From assembly GCA_036556695.1 (NCBI GenBank), contig DATBIY010000053.1:1-6624 (forward strand): 6,624 bases of DNA, written 5' to 3'. Shown piece by piece: positions 1 through 5,374 of this stretch. The DNA is from DASSCW01 sp036556695 (GTDB lineage: Bacteria; Chloroflexota; Limnocylindria; QHBO01). Below the pieces are notes generated by a model. The model was not told the DNA's origin and searched no databases. It was given only the letters and a program-made list of their open reading frames with translations. A program made the position numbers and the translations under genes. The first letter of the stretch is position 1; every line of letters begins with the position of its first letter.

Positions 1-621
1 CGCGCCCAGCGCAGCGCGAGCCGAGGCGGTCTTGGGCTGGCCGATCCGCTCGGTCGTGTGCAGCAGCTGGCGCTGCAGGTTCGACAGCTCGACCACGTCG
101 TCGTCGACCAGGCCGATGGTCCCGACCCCGGCGGCTGCCAGGTAGAGCGCCGCCGGCGACCCCAGGCCCCCGGCGCCGATGACCAGCACCCGCCCGGCCA
201 GCAGCCGCCGCTGGCCCTCCTCGCCGATCTCCGGCAGCAGCAGCTGGCGGCCGTAGCGCTCCAGCTGTTCCGCGCCCAGCCCTTGTGATGGGACCTCCCA
301 CGCACCGCCGGCCGCGCGCCACTCGTCCAGGCTGCTGGTCAGGTTGGCGACCTGGCGATAGCCGAGGCTCGCCAGGTAGGCGGACGCGCGCGCGGATCGG
401 GCGCCGTGCGCGCAGTGCAGGAGCAGCGGCGCATCGCGATCGGGCAGCACCTCCGCGGCACGCGCCGGCACATCGGTCAAAGGCAGCAGCGTGGCGCCGG
501 GGATATGGCCGCGCTGCCACTCGTGGGGCTCGCGCACGTCGATGACGCGGTAGCCATCGGCGGCCAGGCGCACCGCCTCGGCCGCTCCGACCTGGCGGAC
601 GCGCGCGATGGTATCGGTCAT
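1..621 (-). CDS. Rhodanese-ThiF/MoeB-like adenylyltransferase fusion (3' end outside window)
   Basis: The first 207 residues are visible; the frame runs off the left edge. Residues about 10-108 form a rhodanese domain with a C70-A-H-G-A-R75 active loop, where C70 would carry a persulfide. From about residue 113 an E1-like ThiF/MoeB/HesA domain begins, with R122-Y-G-R125-Q, the nucleotide loop G149-A-G-G-L-G-S155, D173 at the end of the second strand, N181 and R184-Q185, and K197. These match the ATP-binding residues of MoeB and ThiF. The zinc CxxC pairs would lie outside the window. By family, such proteins adenylate the C-terminal glycine of a ubiquitin-like sulfur carrier (MoaD, ThiS or CysO type) and add sulfur. 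Rhodanese-first order is the reverse of MOCS3/MoeZ. The start follows sufU by 10 bases and has a good Shine-Dalgarno site. I infer that SufS supplies the sulfur; the carrier is unknown, so no symbol is given. Confidence 0.88.
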   Translation of the reverse strand, partial: MTDTIARVRQVGAAEAVRLAADGYRVIDVREPHEWQRGHIPGATLLPLTDVPARAAEVLPDRDAPLLLHCAHGARSARASAYLASLGYRQVANLTSSLDEWRAAGGAWEVPSQGLGAEQLERYGRQLLLPEIGEEGQRRLLAGRVLVIGAGGLGSPAALYLAAAGVGTIGLVDDDVVELSNLQRQLLHTTERIGQPKTASARAALGA

Positions 622-626
622 GCGGG

Positions 627-633
627 CTCCCTC
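627..633 (-). promoter_or_regulatory. Shine-Dalgarno site of the rhodanese-ThiF gene
   Basis: On the minus strand the sequence reads GAGGGAG, followed by five bases and then ATG. It begins inside the sufU TGA stop codon (TGAGGGAG), so termination of sufU and initiation of the next gene are physically joined, suggesting translational coupling. It supports the ATG at 619-621 as the start. Confidence 0.6.
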
Positions 634-1042
634 AGGCGAGGCTGGCCTCGGCCTCCTCCGGCCACGGGACCTCGCTGCCCTGCACCGCGCCCTGCAGGAC
701 CTTGTACGACAGCAGTGCGCACTTGAGCCGGGCCGGGCCGATGGGCACGCCCAGCTCGTCGAGCAGGTGCTTGGGGTCCATGGCGCGCACCTCGGCCAGC
801 GACTGCCCGCGCAGCTCATCGGTCAGGATCGAGGCCGATGCCTGGCTGATGGCGCAGCCGCGGCCGTCGAAGGCGACGTCGGCGATGGAAGACCGACCCT
901 CGTCCAGGCGCAGGGTCATGCTCATCTCGTCGCCGCAGGTGGGGTTCGAGTCGGCGAAGTGCAGGTCATGCGGGTCGAGCACGCCCTTGTTGTGCGGGTT
1001 GCGGTAGTGCTCGAGGATGAAGTCGCGGTACAGGTTGTCCAT
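632..1042 (-). CDS. sufU: SufU, Fe-S assembly sulfur-transfer protein (short form)
   Basis: A 136-residue IscU/SufU-fold protein. In SUF systems that lack SufE, SufU takes the persulfide from SufS by zinc-ligand exchange and passes it to SufBCD. The zinc ligands are visible: C36 in the NPTCGD motif, D38, C63 in GRGCAIS and C108 in ARLKCAL. Lysine rather than the IscU histidine precedes the last cysteine, which is SufU-like. Oddly, C63 and C108 are 45 residues apart, close to IscU (43) and shorter than Bacillus SufU (about 62), so the usual SufU insertion is missing. The last 15 or so residues form an acidic tail. The ATG lies 5 bases after the sufS stop with no strong Shine-Dalgarno site. The start matches the family N-terminus (LYRDFILEHYRNP). 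Pairing with a group II SufS supports SufU over IscU. Confidence 0.93.
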   Translation of the reverse strand: MDNLYRDFILEHYRNPHNKGVLDPHDLHFADSNPTCGDEMSMTLRLDEGRSSIADVAFDGRGCAISQASASILTDELRGQSLAEVRAMDPKHLLDELGVPIGPARLKCALLSYKVLQGAVQGSEVPWPEEAEASLA

Positions 1043-1047
1043 GGGTC

Positions 1048-2355
1048 TCAAGCTTGCCCGCCGAAGATGCGCTGCGTGGCCTTGACGGCGGCAACCAGCG
1101 CCTCGACGTCGTCCAGGTCGTTGTAGACGTAGAAGCTGGCGCGAGTGGTGGCCGGGATGTCGTAGCGCAGCATCACCGGCTGCGCACAGTGATGGCCGGC
1201 GCGCACCGCCACGCCCTCGTGGTCGAAGATGGTGGCCACGTCGTGCGGGTGCGCCTCGTCGAGCACGAAGCTGATGACGCCGGCGTGGATCTCCGGATCG
1301 TCGGGCCCAAGGCGGCGCACCCCCGGGATCTCGCCCAGCGCGCGCCAGGCTGCCTCGAACAGGTAGCGCTCGTGCTCGCGCACGTTGTCCATGCCCAGTG
1401 CGGTGAGGTAGTCGATGGCGGCGCCCAGGCCCACCGCCTCGGCGATGGCGTGCGTGCCCGCCTCGAACTTGGCCGGCACCGAGTTCCACTCCGCTCCCTC
1501 GAGCGTGACGCGCAGGATCATGCTGCCGCCGGTCATGAACGGCGGCATGGCGTCCAGCAGCTCGCGACGGCCCCACAGCGCGCCGACCCCTGACGGGCCC
1601 AGCATCTTGTGGCCGCTGATGGCCAGGAAGTCGCAGCCGATGGCCTGCACGTCGACTGGCATGTGCGGCGCCGCCTGCGCGGCGTCGATCAGCACCAGCG
1701 CGCCCGCCTCGTGGGCCATGGCGGTGATCTCGGCCACCGGGTTGATGGTTCCCAGCGCGTTGCTGACCTGGGCCATGGCCAGGAGCTTCGGCTCCTGGGC
1801 GAGCTTGGCGCGCAGGTCGTCCAGGTCCAGCCGACCGTCGTCGGTGATGGCCACGTAGTCCAGCGTGGCGCCGGTCTCGGCGGCCAGCTGCTGCCAGGGC
1901 ACGATGTTGGCGTGGTGCTCCAGCTGGGTGGTCACGATGCGATCGCCTTTGCCCACGTTGGTGCGGCCCCAGCTGAAGGCCACCAGGTTGATGGCCTCGG
2001 TTGCGTTGCGCACGAACACGATCTCGCGCTCCGACGGGGCGTTGAGGAAGCCGGCCACCTTGCGCCGCGCGGCCTCGAAGCGGCCGGTGGCGTCCTCGGA
2101 CAGCTCGTAGATGCCACGGTGCACGTTGGCGTAGTGATGCGCGTAGGTATCGGCCACCGCGTCGATCACGACCTGCGGCTTCGGCGCGCTGGCGGCCGCG
2201 TCCAGGAAGACCAGCCGCTTGCCGCCACCGGTCGGCCGCTCGAACACAGGGAAGTCGGCACGCAGCGCCGTCCCGGAGAAGGCTCCCGGCAGCTTTGCCC
2301 CGTCGGACGTCGCCGCGGTGAGCTTGGTCGCGCTGGCAGCGGGCTGAACGGCCAT
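1048..2355 (-). CDS. sufS: SufS, group II cysteine desulfurase
   Basis: A 435-residue PLP enzyme of the class V aminotransferase fold that converts L-cysteine to L-alanine and leaves a persulfide on its active cysteine. Visible residues include H148 (LEHHAN, stacking on PLP), D224 and Q227 (IDAAQ), the Schiff-base lysine K250 in SGHKMLGPSG, catalytic C390 in RAGHHCAQP and substrate-binding R405 in ATTRAS. The RxGHHC loop and short C-terminus mark the SufS/CsdA group rather than IscS/NifS. About 30 Ala/Thr/Ser-rich residues precede the point where most SufS proteins begin (here LRADFPVF, residue 31); no better in-frame start is seen. The common GTP of the FEAGTP motif is GTH here (residues 300-302). 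The ATG lies 9 bases after the sufC stop without a clear Shine-Dalgarno site, suggesting coupled translation. The adjacent sufU is its expected sulfur acceptor. Confidence 0.97.
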   Translation of the reverse strand: MAVQPAASATKLTAATSDGAKLPGAFSGTALRADFPVFERPTGGGKRLVFLDAAASAPKPQVVIDAVADTYAHHYANVHRGIYELSEDATGRFEAARRKVAGFLNAPSEREIVFVRNATEAINLVAFSWGRTNVGKGDRIVTTQLEHHANIVPWQQLAAETGATLDYVAITDDGRLDLDDLRAKLAQEPKLLAMAQVSNALGTINPVAEITAMAHEAGALVLIDAAQAAPHMPVDVQAIGCDFLAISGHKMLGPSGVGALWGRRELLDAMPPFMTGGSMILRVTLEGAEWNSVPAKFEAGTHAIAEAVGLGAAIDYLTALGMDNVREHERYLFEAAWRALGEIPGVRRLGPDDPEIHAGVISFVLDEAHPHDVATIFDHEGVAVRAGHHCAQPVMLRYDIPATTRASFYVYNDLDDVEALVAAVKATQRIFGGQA

Positions 2356-2364
2356 CGGCTAAGT

Positions 2365-3231
2365 CTAGACGTGCTCCGCCACGGGCTCGGCGTCCGCCGA
2401 CGCCTCGTCGCCCACGCCGGCTGGCAGTCCAACCTGCTCGCGCACCCAGTCGTAGCCGTTCGCCTCGAGCTGCTGCGAGAGCTCCTCGCCGCCGGACATC
2501 ACGATCCGGCCGTCGAGCAGCACGTGCACGAACTGCGGCTGCACGTAGTTCAGCATGCGCTGGTAGTGCGTGATCATCAGCACCCCCATCTCCGGGGAGA
2601 GGGTGGCGTTGATGCCCTCCGCCACGTTGCGCAGCGCGTCGATGTCCAGGCCCGAGTCCGTCTCGTCCAAGATCGCCATGCGCGGGCTGAGGATGGCCAT
2701 CTGCAGCATCTCCAGCCGCTTCTTCTCGCCGCCGGAGAATCCCTCGTTGACGTAGCGGCTGGCGAATGAGGGGTCGATGTGCAGCAGCGCCATCTTCTCC
2801 TCCATCAGCTTGCGGAACTTGGCCAGCGGGATGCCGGTGTACTTGACCGATGCCTGGCCGGTCTCATCCGCGGGGCGGGGGTGATGGACCGCGTTGTAGA
2901 TGTTGCGCAGGAAGCTGGCCACCGTCACGCCCGGGATGGCGCTGGGATACTGGAACGCCAGGAACAGGCCCAGGCGTGCGCGCTTGTCAGGCGACAGGCC
3001 CAGCGGCGTCGGGCCGTGAAGCAGGTCCACGCCGGCCCAGGTGATGCTGCCGGCGTCCACGGTGTAGTCGGGGTGGCCCATCAACGTGTAGGCCAGGCTG
3101 GTCTTGCCCGATCCGTTTGGGCCCATCAGGGCATGCACCTCGCCCTGGCTGACGTCCAGGGTAAGGCCCTTGAGGATCTTCTTGCCGGCGATGCTCACCT
3201 CGAGATCGCGGATCTGCAGCTGGTCGGTCAT
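2365..3231 (-). CDS. sufC: SufC, Fe-S assembly ABC-type ATPase
   Basis: A 288-residue soluble ABC ATPase that binds SufB and SufD and drives conformational change in the scaffold during cluster building. All nucleotide-binding elements are present: Walker A G37-P-N-G-S-G-K43-T44, Q-loop Q94, signature F165-S-G-G-E-K-K-R172, Walker B and D-loop M185-A-I-L-D-E-T-D-S-G-L-D196, and switch H222. The LDETDSGLDIDAL wording and lack of membrane segments are typical of SufC rather than of a transporter. The protein is somewhat longer than the usual 250 or so residues because of a tail from about residue 270, rich in Ala, Glu and Asp. It starts 38 bases after the rrf2 stop, the widest gap in the window, with an AGGAG site 14 bases upstream of the ATG. 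It is separated from sufB and sufD by two small genes. Confidence 0.97.
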   Translation of the reverse strand: MTDQLQIRDLEVSIAGKKILKGLTLDVSQGEVHALMGPNGSGKTSLAYTLMGHPDYTVDAGSITWAGVDLLHGPTPLGLSPDKRARLGLFLAFQYPSAIPGVTVASFLRNIYNAVHHPRPADETGQASVKYTGIPLAKFRKLMEEKMALLHIDPSFASRYVNEGFSGGEKKRLEMLQMAILSPRMAILDETDSGLDIDALRNVAEGINATLSPEMGVLMITHYQRMLNYVQPQFVHVLLDGRIVMSGGEELSQQLEANGYDWVREQVGLPAGVGDEASADAEPVAEHV

Positions 3232-3269
3232 GCGGTGCGTTCGTGCTCCTGCAACTGGATGTGCGGCGC
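3232..3269. other. 38-base gap between rrf2 and sufC
   Basis: This is the longest non-coding stretch in the window. It contains the AGGAG that probably serves sufC. I see no convincing -35/-10 pair, no T-tract terminator and no clear palindrome long enough for an Rrf2 operator. It may only be a spacer, or an internal promoter or mRNA processing site could lie here or in the 3' end of rrf2. Confidence 0.5.
3246..3250 (-). promoter_or_regulatory. Probable Shine-Dalgarno site of sufC
   Basis: AGGAG on the minus strand lies 14 bases before the sufC ATG. The match is good but the spacing is longer than the usual 5-9 bases. No nearer match and no alternative in-frame start exist between it and the ATG, so it is the likely site, though perhaps a weak one. 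Confidence 0.45.
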
Positions 3270-3824
3270 CTACGACGCCGGCTGGCTTGGTCGATTCGAT
3301 TGGGCGGCCGACGCGCCGCGTGTCGCCCGCTCGGCGGCGGCGCGCTCGGCGGCGACGCGGGCCGCGTGCTCGGCCACGCGCTTGCGGCGCACGGCCAGCG
3401 GATAGGGCGGTCCGCCGGCGGACATGGCCACCTCGGCCAGGGTCGTGGCCGACAGTGCTCCCGCCAGCGACTCGTGGACGCGCTGGAAGACGTCATGGAC
3501 GCTGCAGTCCTGCGGGCGGGCGCAGACCTCCAGGTTGTCGGAGCCGGCGCACGGCATCTCCAGGATCGGGCCGTCCAGCACGCGGACCGCCTCGACCAGG
3601 CTGATCTCGTCGGCGGGGCGTGCCAGCGCGTAGCCGCCCGCCTTGCCGCGGGTGGCTGTGACCAGCTGCGCGCGGCGCAGGTCGCCGACCAGCTGCTCCA
3701 GGTAGGCGTGCGGCAGCTTCTCGCTGCGCGCCACGGCGGCCAGGGAGACAGGGCCGGTGCCCTCGGCGCGAGCCAGCGCCACCAGGACGCGGATCCCGTA
3801 CTCGGCGCGGGTAGAGATCTTCAT
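3270..3824 (-). CDS. Rrf2/IscR-family Fe-S-responsive transcriptional regulator
   Basis: A 184-residue winged-helix regulator. It aligns without gaps to E. coli IscR, as I recall that sequence, up to C92: MKISTRAEYG start, recognition region A40-Y-L-E-Q-L45 including E43 (important for IscR DNA specificity), and wing R59-G-K-A-G-G-Y65. Likely cluster ligands are C92, C101, C107 and H110, compared with IscR C92, C98, C104 and H107; the first gap is three residues longer. The tail from about residue 145 is rich in Ala, Arg and Glu and probably helical. The ATG overlaps the Rieske stop in ATGA, with a GGAG five bases upstream. By family it should bind DNA according to cluster occupancy; control of this operon is inferred, and the operator probably lies upstream of sufB, outside the window. 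It is not CymR-like, because the cysteines are present. Whether it is an IscR, RirA or NsrR equivalent cannot be decided here. Confidence 0.93.
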   Translation of the reverse strand: MKISTRAEYGIRVLVALARAEGTGPVSLAAVARSEKLPHAYLEQLVGDLRRAQLVTATRGKAGGYALARPADEISLVEAVRVLDGPILEMPCAGSDNLEVCARPQDCSVHDVFQRVHESLAGALSATTLAEVAMSAGGPPYPLAVRRKRVAEHAARVAAERAAAERATRGASAAQSNRPSQPAS

Positions 3825-4147
3825 GGCAGCTCCACCACCACTTCGCCGTCCGCCACGCGGACCGGATAGGCGTTCACCGGGCGGACCGGCGGCAGGGCCA
3901 GCACGCGGCCGCTGAACAGGTCGAAGCGGCCGCCGTGGCGCGGGCACTCGACGGCGTCGCCGTCCAGCTCGCCCTCGCCCAGCACGCCGCCGTCATGGCT
4001 GCACACGTTGTCGATGGCGCCCCACTCGCCCTCCTCGGTCAGGCCGACGCACAGCGAGCGCCCGGCGACCTGCACCACCCGCACCGTGCCGGGGGCCACG
4101 TCGGCGGCGGCCAGGCCGGTGGCGAAGCCGGAGCTGGTGGCCGTCAC
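3821..4147 (-). CDS. Rieske-type [2Fe-2S] ferredoxin in suf operon
   Basis: A 108-residue single-domain Rieske protein with the ligand pattern C49-S-H51, 16 residues, C68-P-R-H71, two Cys and two His binding one [2Fe-2S] cluster. It resembles the soluble ferredoxin subunits of ring-hydroxylating dioxygenases (BphF type) and NirD, without the disulfide cysteines of cytochrome bc Rieske proteins, a signal peptide or a membrane anchor. It is therefore a cytoplasmic electron carrier. The GTG start overlaps the sufD TGA stop (GTGA) and has a perfect AGGAGG seven bases upstream; no suitable ATG lies near. The stop overlaps the rrf2 ATG. Similar small Rieske proteins occur between sufD and sufC in actinobacterial operons. 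A role as electron donor or cluster recipient for SufBCD is inferred from position only. No oxygenase or reductase gene is nearby to suggest a dioxygenase role. Confidence 0.93.
   Translation of the reverse strand: MTATSSGFATGLAAADVAPGTVRVVQVAGRSLCVGLTEEGEWGAIDNVCSHDGGVLGEGELDGDAVECPRHGGRFDLFSGRVLALPPVRPVNAYPVRVADGEVVVELP
3830..3833 (-). promoter_or_regulatory. Shine-Dalgarno site of the rrf2 gene
   Basis: GGAG on the minus strand, five bases before the ATG at 3822-3824 and inside the last codons of the Rieske gene. Together with the ATGA overlap it supports this start and coupled translation. Confidence 0.5.
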
Positions 4148-5370
4148 GCGGCCGCCTCCTCGCCGGGATCGGAGCCGATGCGCTCCGCCAGCGCGCCCAG
4201 CACCGCGGCCTTGATGGTCTCGGACGGAACCTGGGCCACGACCTGCTCGAAGAAGCCGCGCACGATCATGCGCTCCGCCTCGTCCGCCGTGAGGCCGCGG
4301 GACTGCGCGTAGAAGCGCTGCACCGGATCGATGGCGCCGGCGGTGGCGCCATGCCCGCAACGCAGGATGTCGTTCGTCTCGATCTCCAGCACCGGGATCG
4401 GCTCCGCGCCGGCCTGCGGCGAGAGCAGCAGGTTGCGGCACTCCTGGTAACTGCTGGTGCCCTTGGCCTCGCGCTCGACGCGGGTGATGCCGTAGAAGGC
4501 GGCGCGCGCCTGGTCGTACAGGGCCGATAGGTACAGCAGGTCCGACGTGGTGTGGCTGCCGATCAGGTCCTGCACCGAGTTGATGTCGATGTGCTGCTCC
4601 CCGCCGGCGGCCAGCAGGCCCAGCAGGCGCGAGGTGCCGCCCTTGCCGCTCATCCGCACGTCGACGCCCAGCTTGGTGACCTTCGAGCCAACTTCCGCGT
4701 TGAGGGTGACGACCTCCGCGTCCTGGCCGACCTCGACGCGCTGCGCGCCGATGTTCCAGGCGGCGTCGCCCAGGCGCTGCAGGCTGGCATAGCGCACCCG
4801 CGACGCCTGGCCGGCGACGATGTCGCTGATGCCGCCGAACCAGGTGGCCACGCCATCGGGGGAGCGCACCTCCTCCAGCAGGGTGACGCTGCTCCCCTCC
4901 TCGGCCACGATCAGGCTGATCGGGAAGCTGGCCGGCGCGTCGCCCACGTCCACGCGAGCGACGAGCGTGCCGTCGACAATCACGTTGCGCGGCACATACA
5001 CGAAGGTGCCGCTCTGCCAGCGGGCATGGGCCAGCGCCCAGAAGTGCGCCTGCGCATCCAGCGTCTGGCGCTTGCCCAGGTGGCGCTGCACCAGCTCCGG
5101 ATGCTCGGTGGCGACCGTTGCCAGGTCGCCGAAGATCACGCCGGCGCGGCGTGCGTCATCGGGCAGGTCGAAGGAGCCCGCCGTCGGGACCGCGGATGCC
5201 TGGGCGTCCCAGAGCAGCCCGTCCAGCGACGTGCGGCGCCACTCTTCTTCCTGCCCGCTGGGGGGCGGCGTGCCCTCCAGCCGGGAGTGCCACTCGGCGC
5301 GCAGCGCGCGCAGCCAATCGGCCTCCCGCTCGGCCGGCGCGGCTGCCGGCCTGATCGAATCGACGGTCAT
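4144..5370 (-). CDS. sufD: SufD, Fe-S scaffold subunit
   Basis: A 408-residue SufB/SufD-family protein, partner of SufB in the SufBC2D complex. It has a divergent N-terminal region (about residues 1-105) and then the beta-helix core. The core shows the family segments GTFVYVPRNV (121-130), IVAEEGSSVTLLEE (154-167) and NDILRCGHGATAG (333-345), and the helical C-terminal end RGLTADEAERMIVRGFFE (358-375). C338 and H340 correspond to the conserved Cys and His near the end of the SufD core; in E. coli SufD the matching histidine (H360) helps form the cluster assembly site with SufB. It lacks the fuller SufB core seen in the neighbouring gene, which separates the two paralogues. The ATG lies 4 bases after the sufB stop with no clear Shine-Dalgarno site, implying coupled translation. 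Length is normal. It ends inside the GTG of the Rieske gene. Confidence 0.96.
   Translation of the reverse strand: MTVDSIRPAAAPAEREADWLRALRAEWHSRLEGTPPPSGQEEEWRRTSLDGLLWDAQASAVPTAGSFDLPDDARRAGVIFGDLATVATEHPELVQRHLGKRQTLDAQAHFWALAHARWQSGTFVYVPRNVIVDGTLVARVDVGDAPASFPISLIVAEEGSSVTLLEEVRSPDGVATWFGGISDIVAGQASRVRYASLQRLGDAAWNIGAQRVEVGQDAEVVTLNAEVGSKVTKLGVDVRMSGKGGTSRLLGLLAAGGEQHIDINSVQDLIGSHTTSDLLYLSALYDQARAAFYGITRVEREAKGTSSYQECRNLLLSPQAGAEPIPVLEIETNDILRCGHGATAGAIDPVQRFYAQSRGLTADEAERMIVRGFFEQVVAQVPSETIKAAVLGALAERIGSDPGEEAAA
4155..4160 (-). promoter_or_regulatory. Perfect Shine-Dalgarno site of the Rieske gene
   Basis: AGGAGG on the minus strand, seven bases before the GTG at 4145-4147, within the last codons of sufD (encoding the Glu-Glu of its Ala-rich tail). 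It is the best ribosome site in the window and fixes the GTG as the Rieske start. Confidence 0.75.
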
Positions 5371-5374
5371 CGGC

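Noticed and set aside
632..1042. Calling this gene iscU
   Set aside because: The loop length is IscU-like, but Lys precedes the last Cys, the LYRDFILEHYRNP and NPTCGD wording is SufU-like, and it follows a group II SufS within a suf operon, with no iscS, hscA or hscB.
1609..2769. Long plus-strand open frame (386 codons) opposite sufC and sufS
   Set aside because: It is antisense to two clearly recognised genes, has no recognisable domain, and long reverse-strand frames are expected where GC-rich codons make reverse stop codons rare.
3264..3280. Small hairpin (5-bp GC stem, 7-base loop) around the rrf2 stop codon
   Set aside because: Five-base GC stems are common by chance here, there is no T-tract, and it is too weak for a terminator or attenuator.
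3291..3300. Tandem TCGAT TCGAT as an operator or repeat
   Set aside because: Only two short units, inside rrf2 coding sequence, not a palindrome of the Rrf2 operator type.
3821..4147. Ring-hydroxylating dioxygenase ferredoxin subunit
   Set aside because: Sequence similarity would allow the label, but no oxygenase or reductase genes are present and the gene is coupled to sufD and rrf2.
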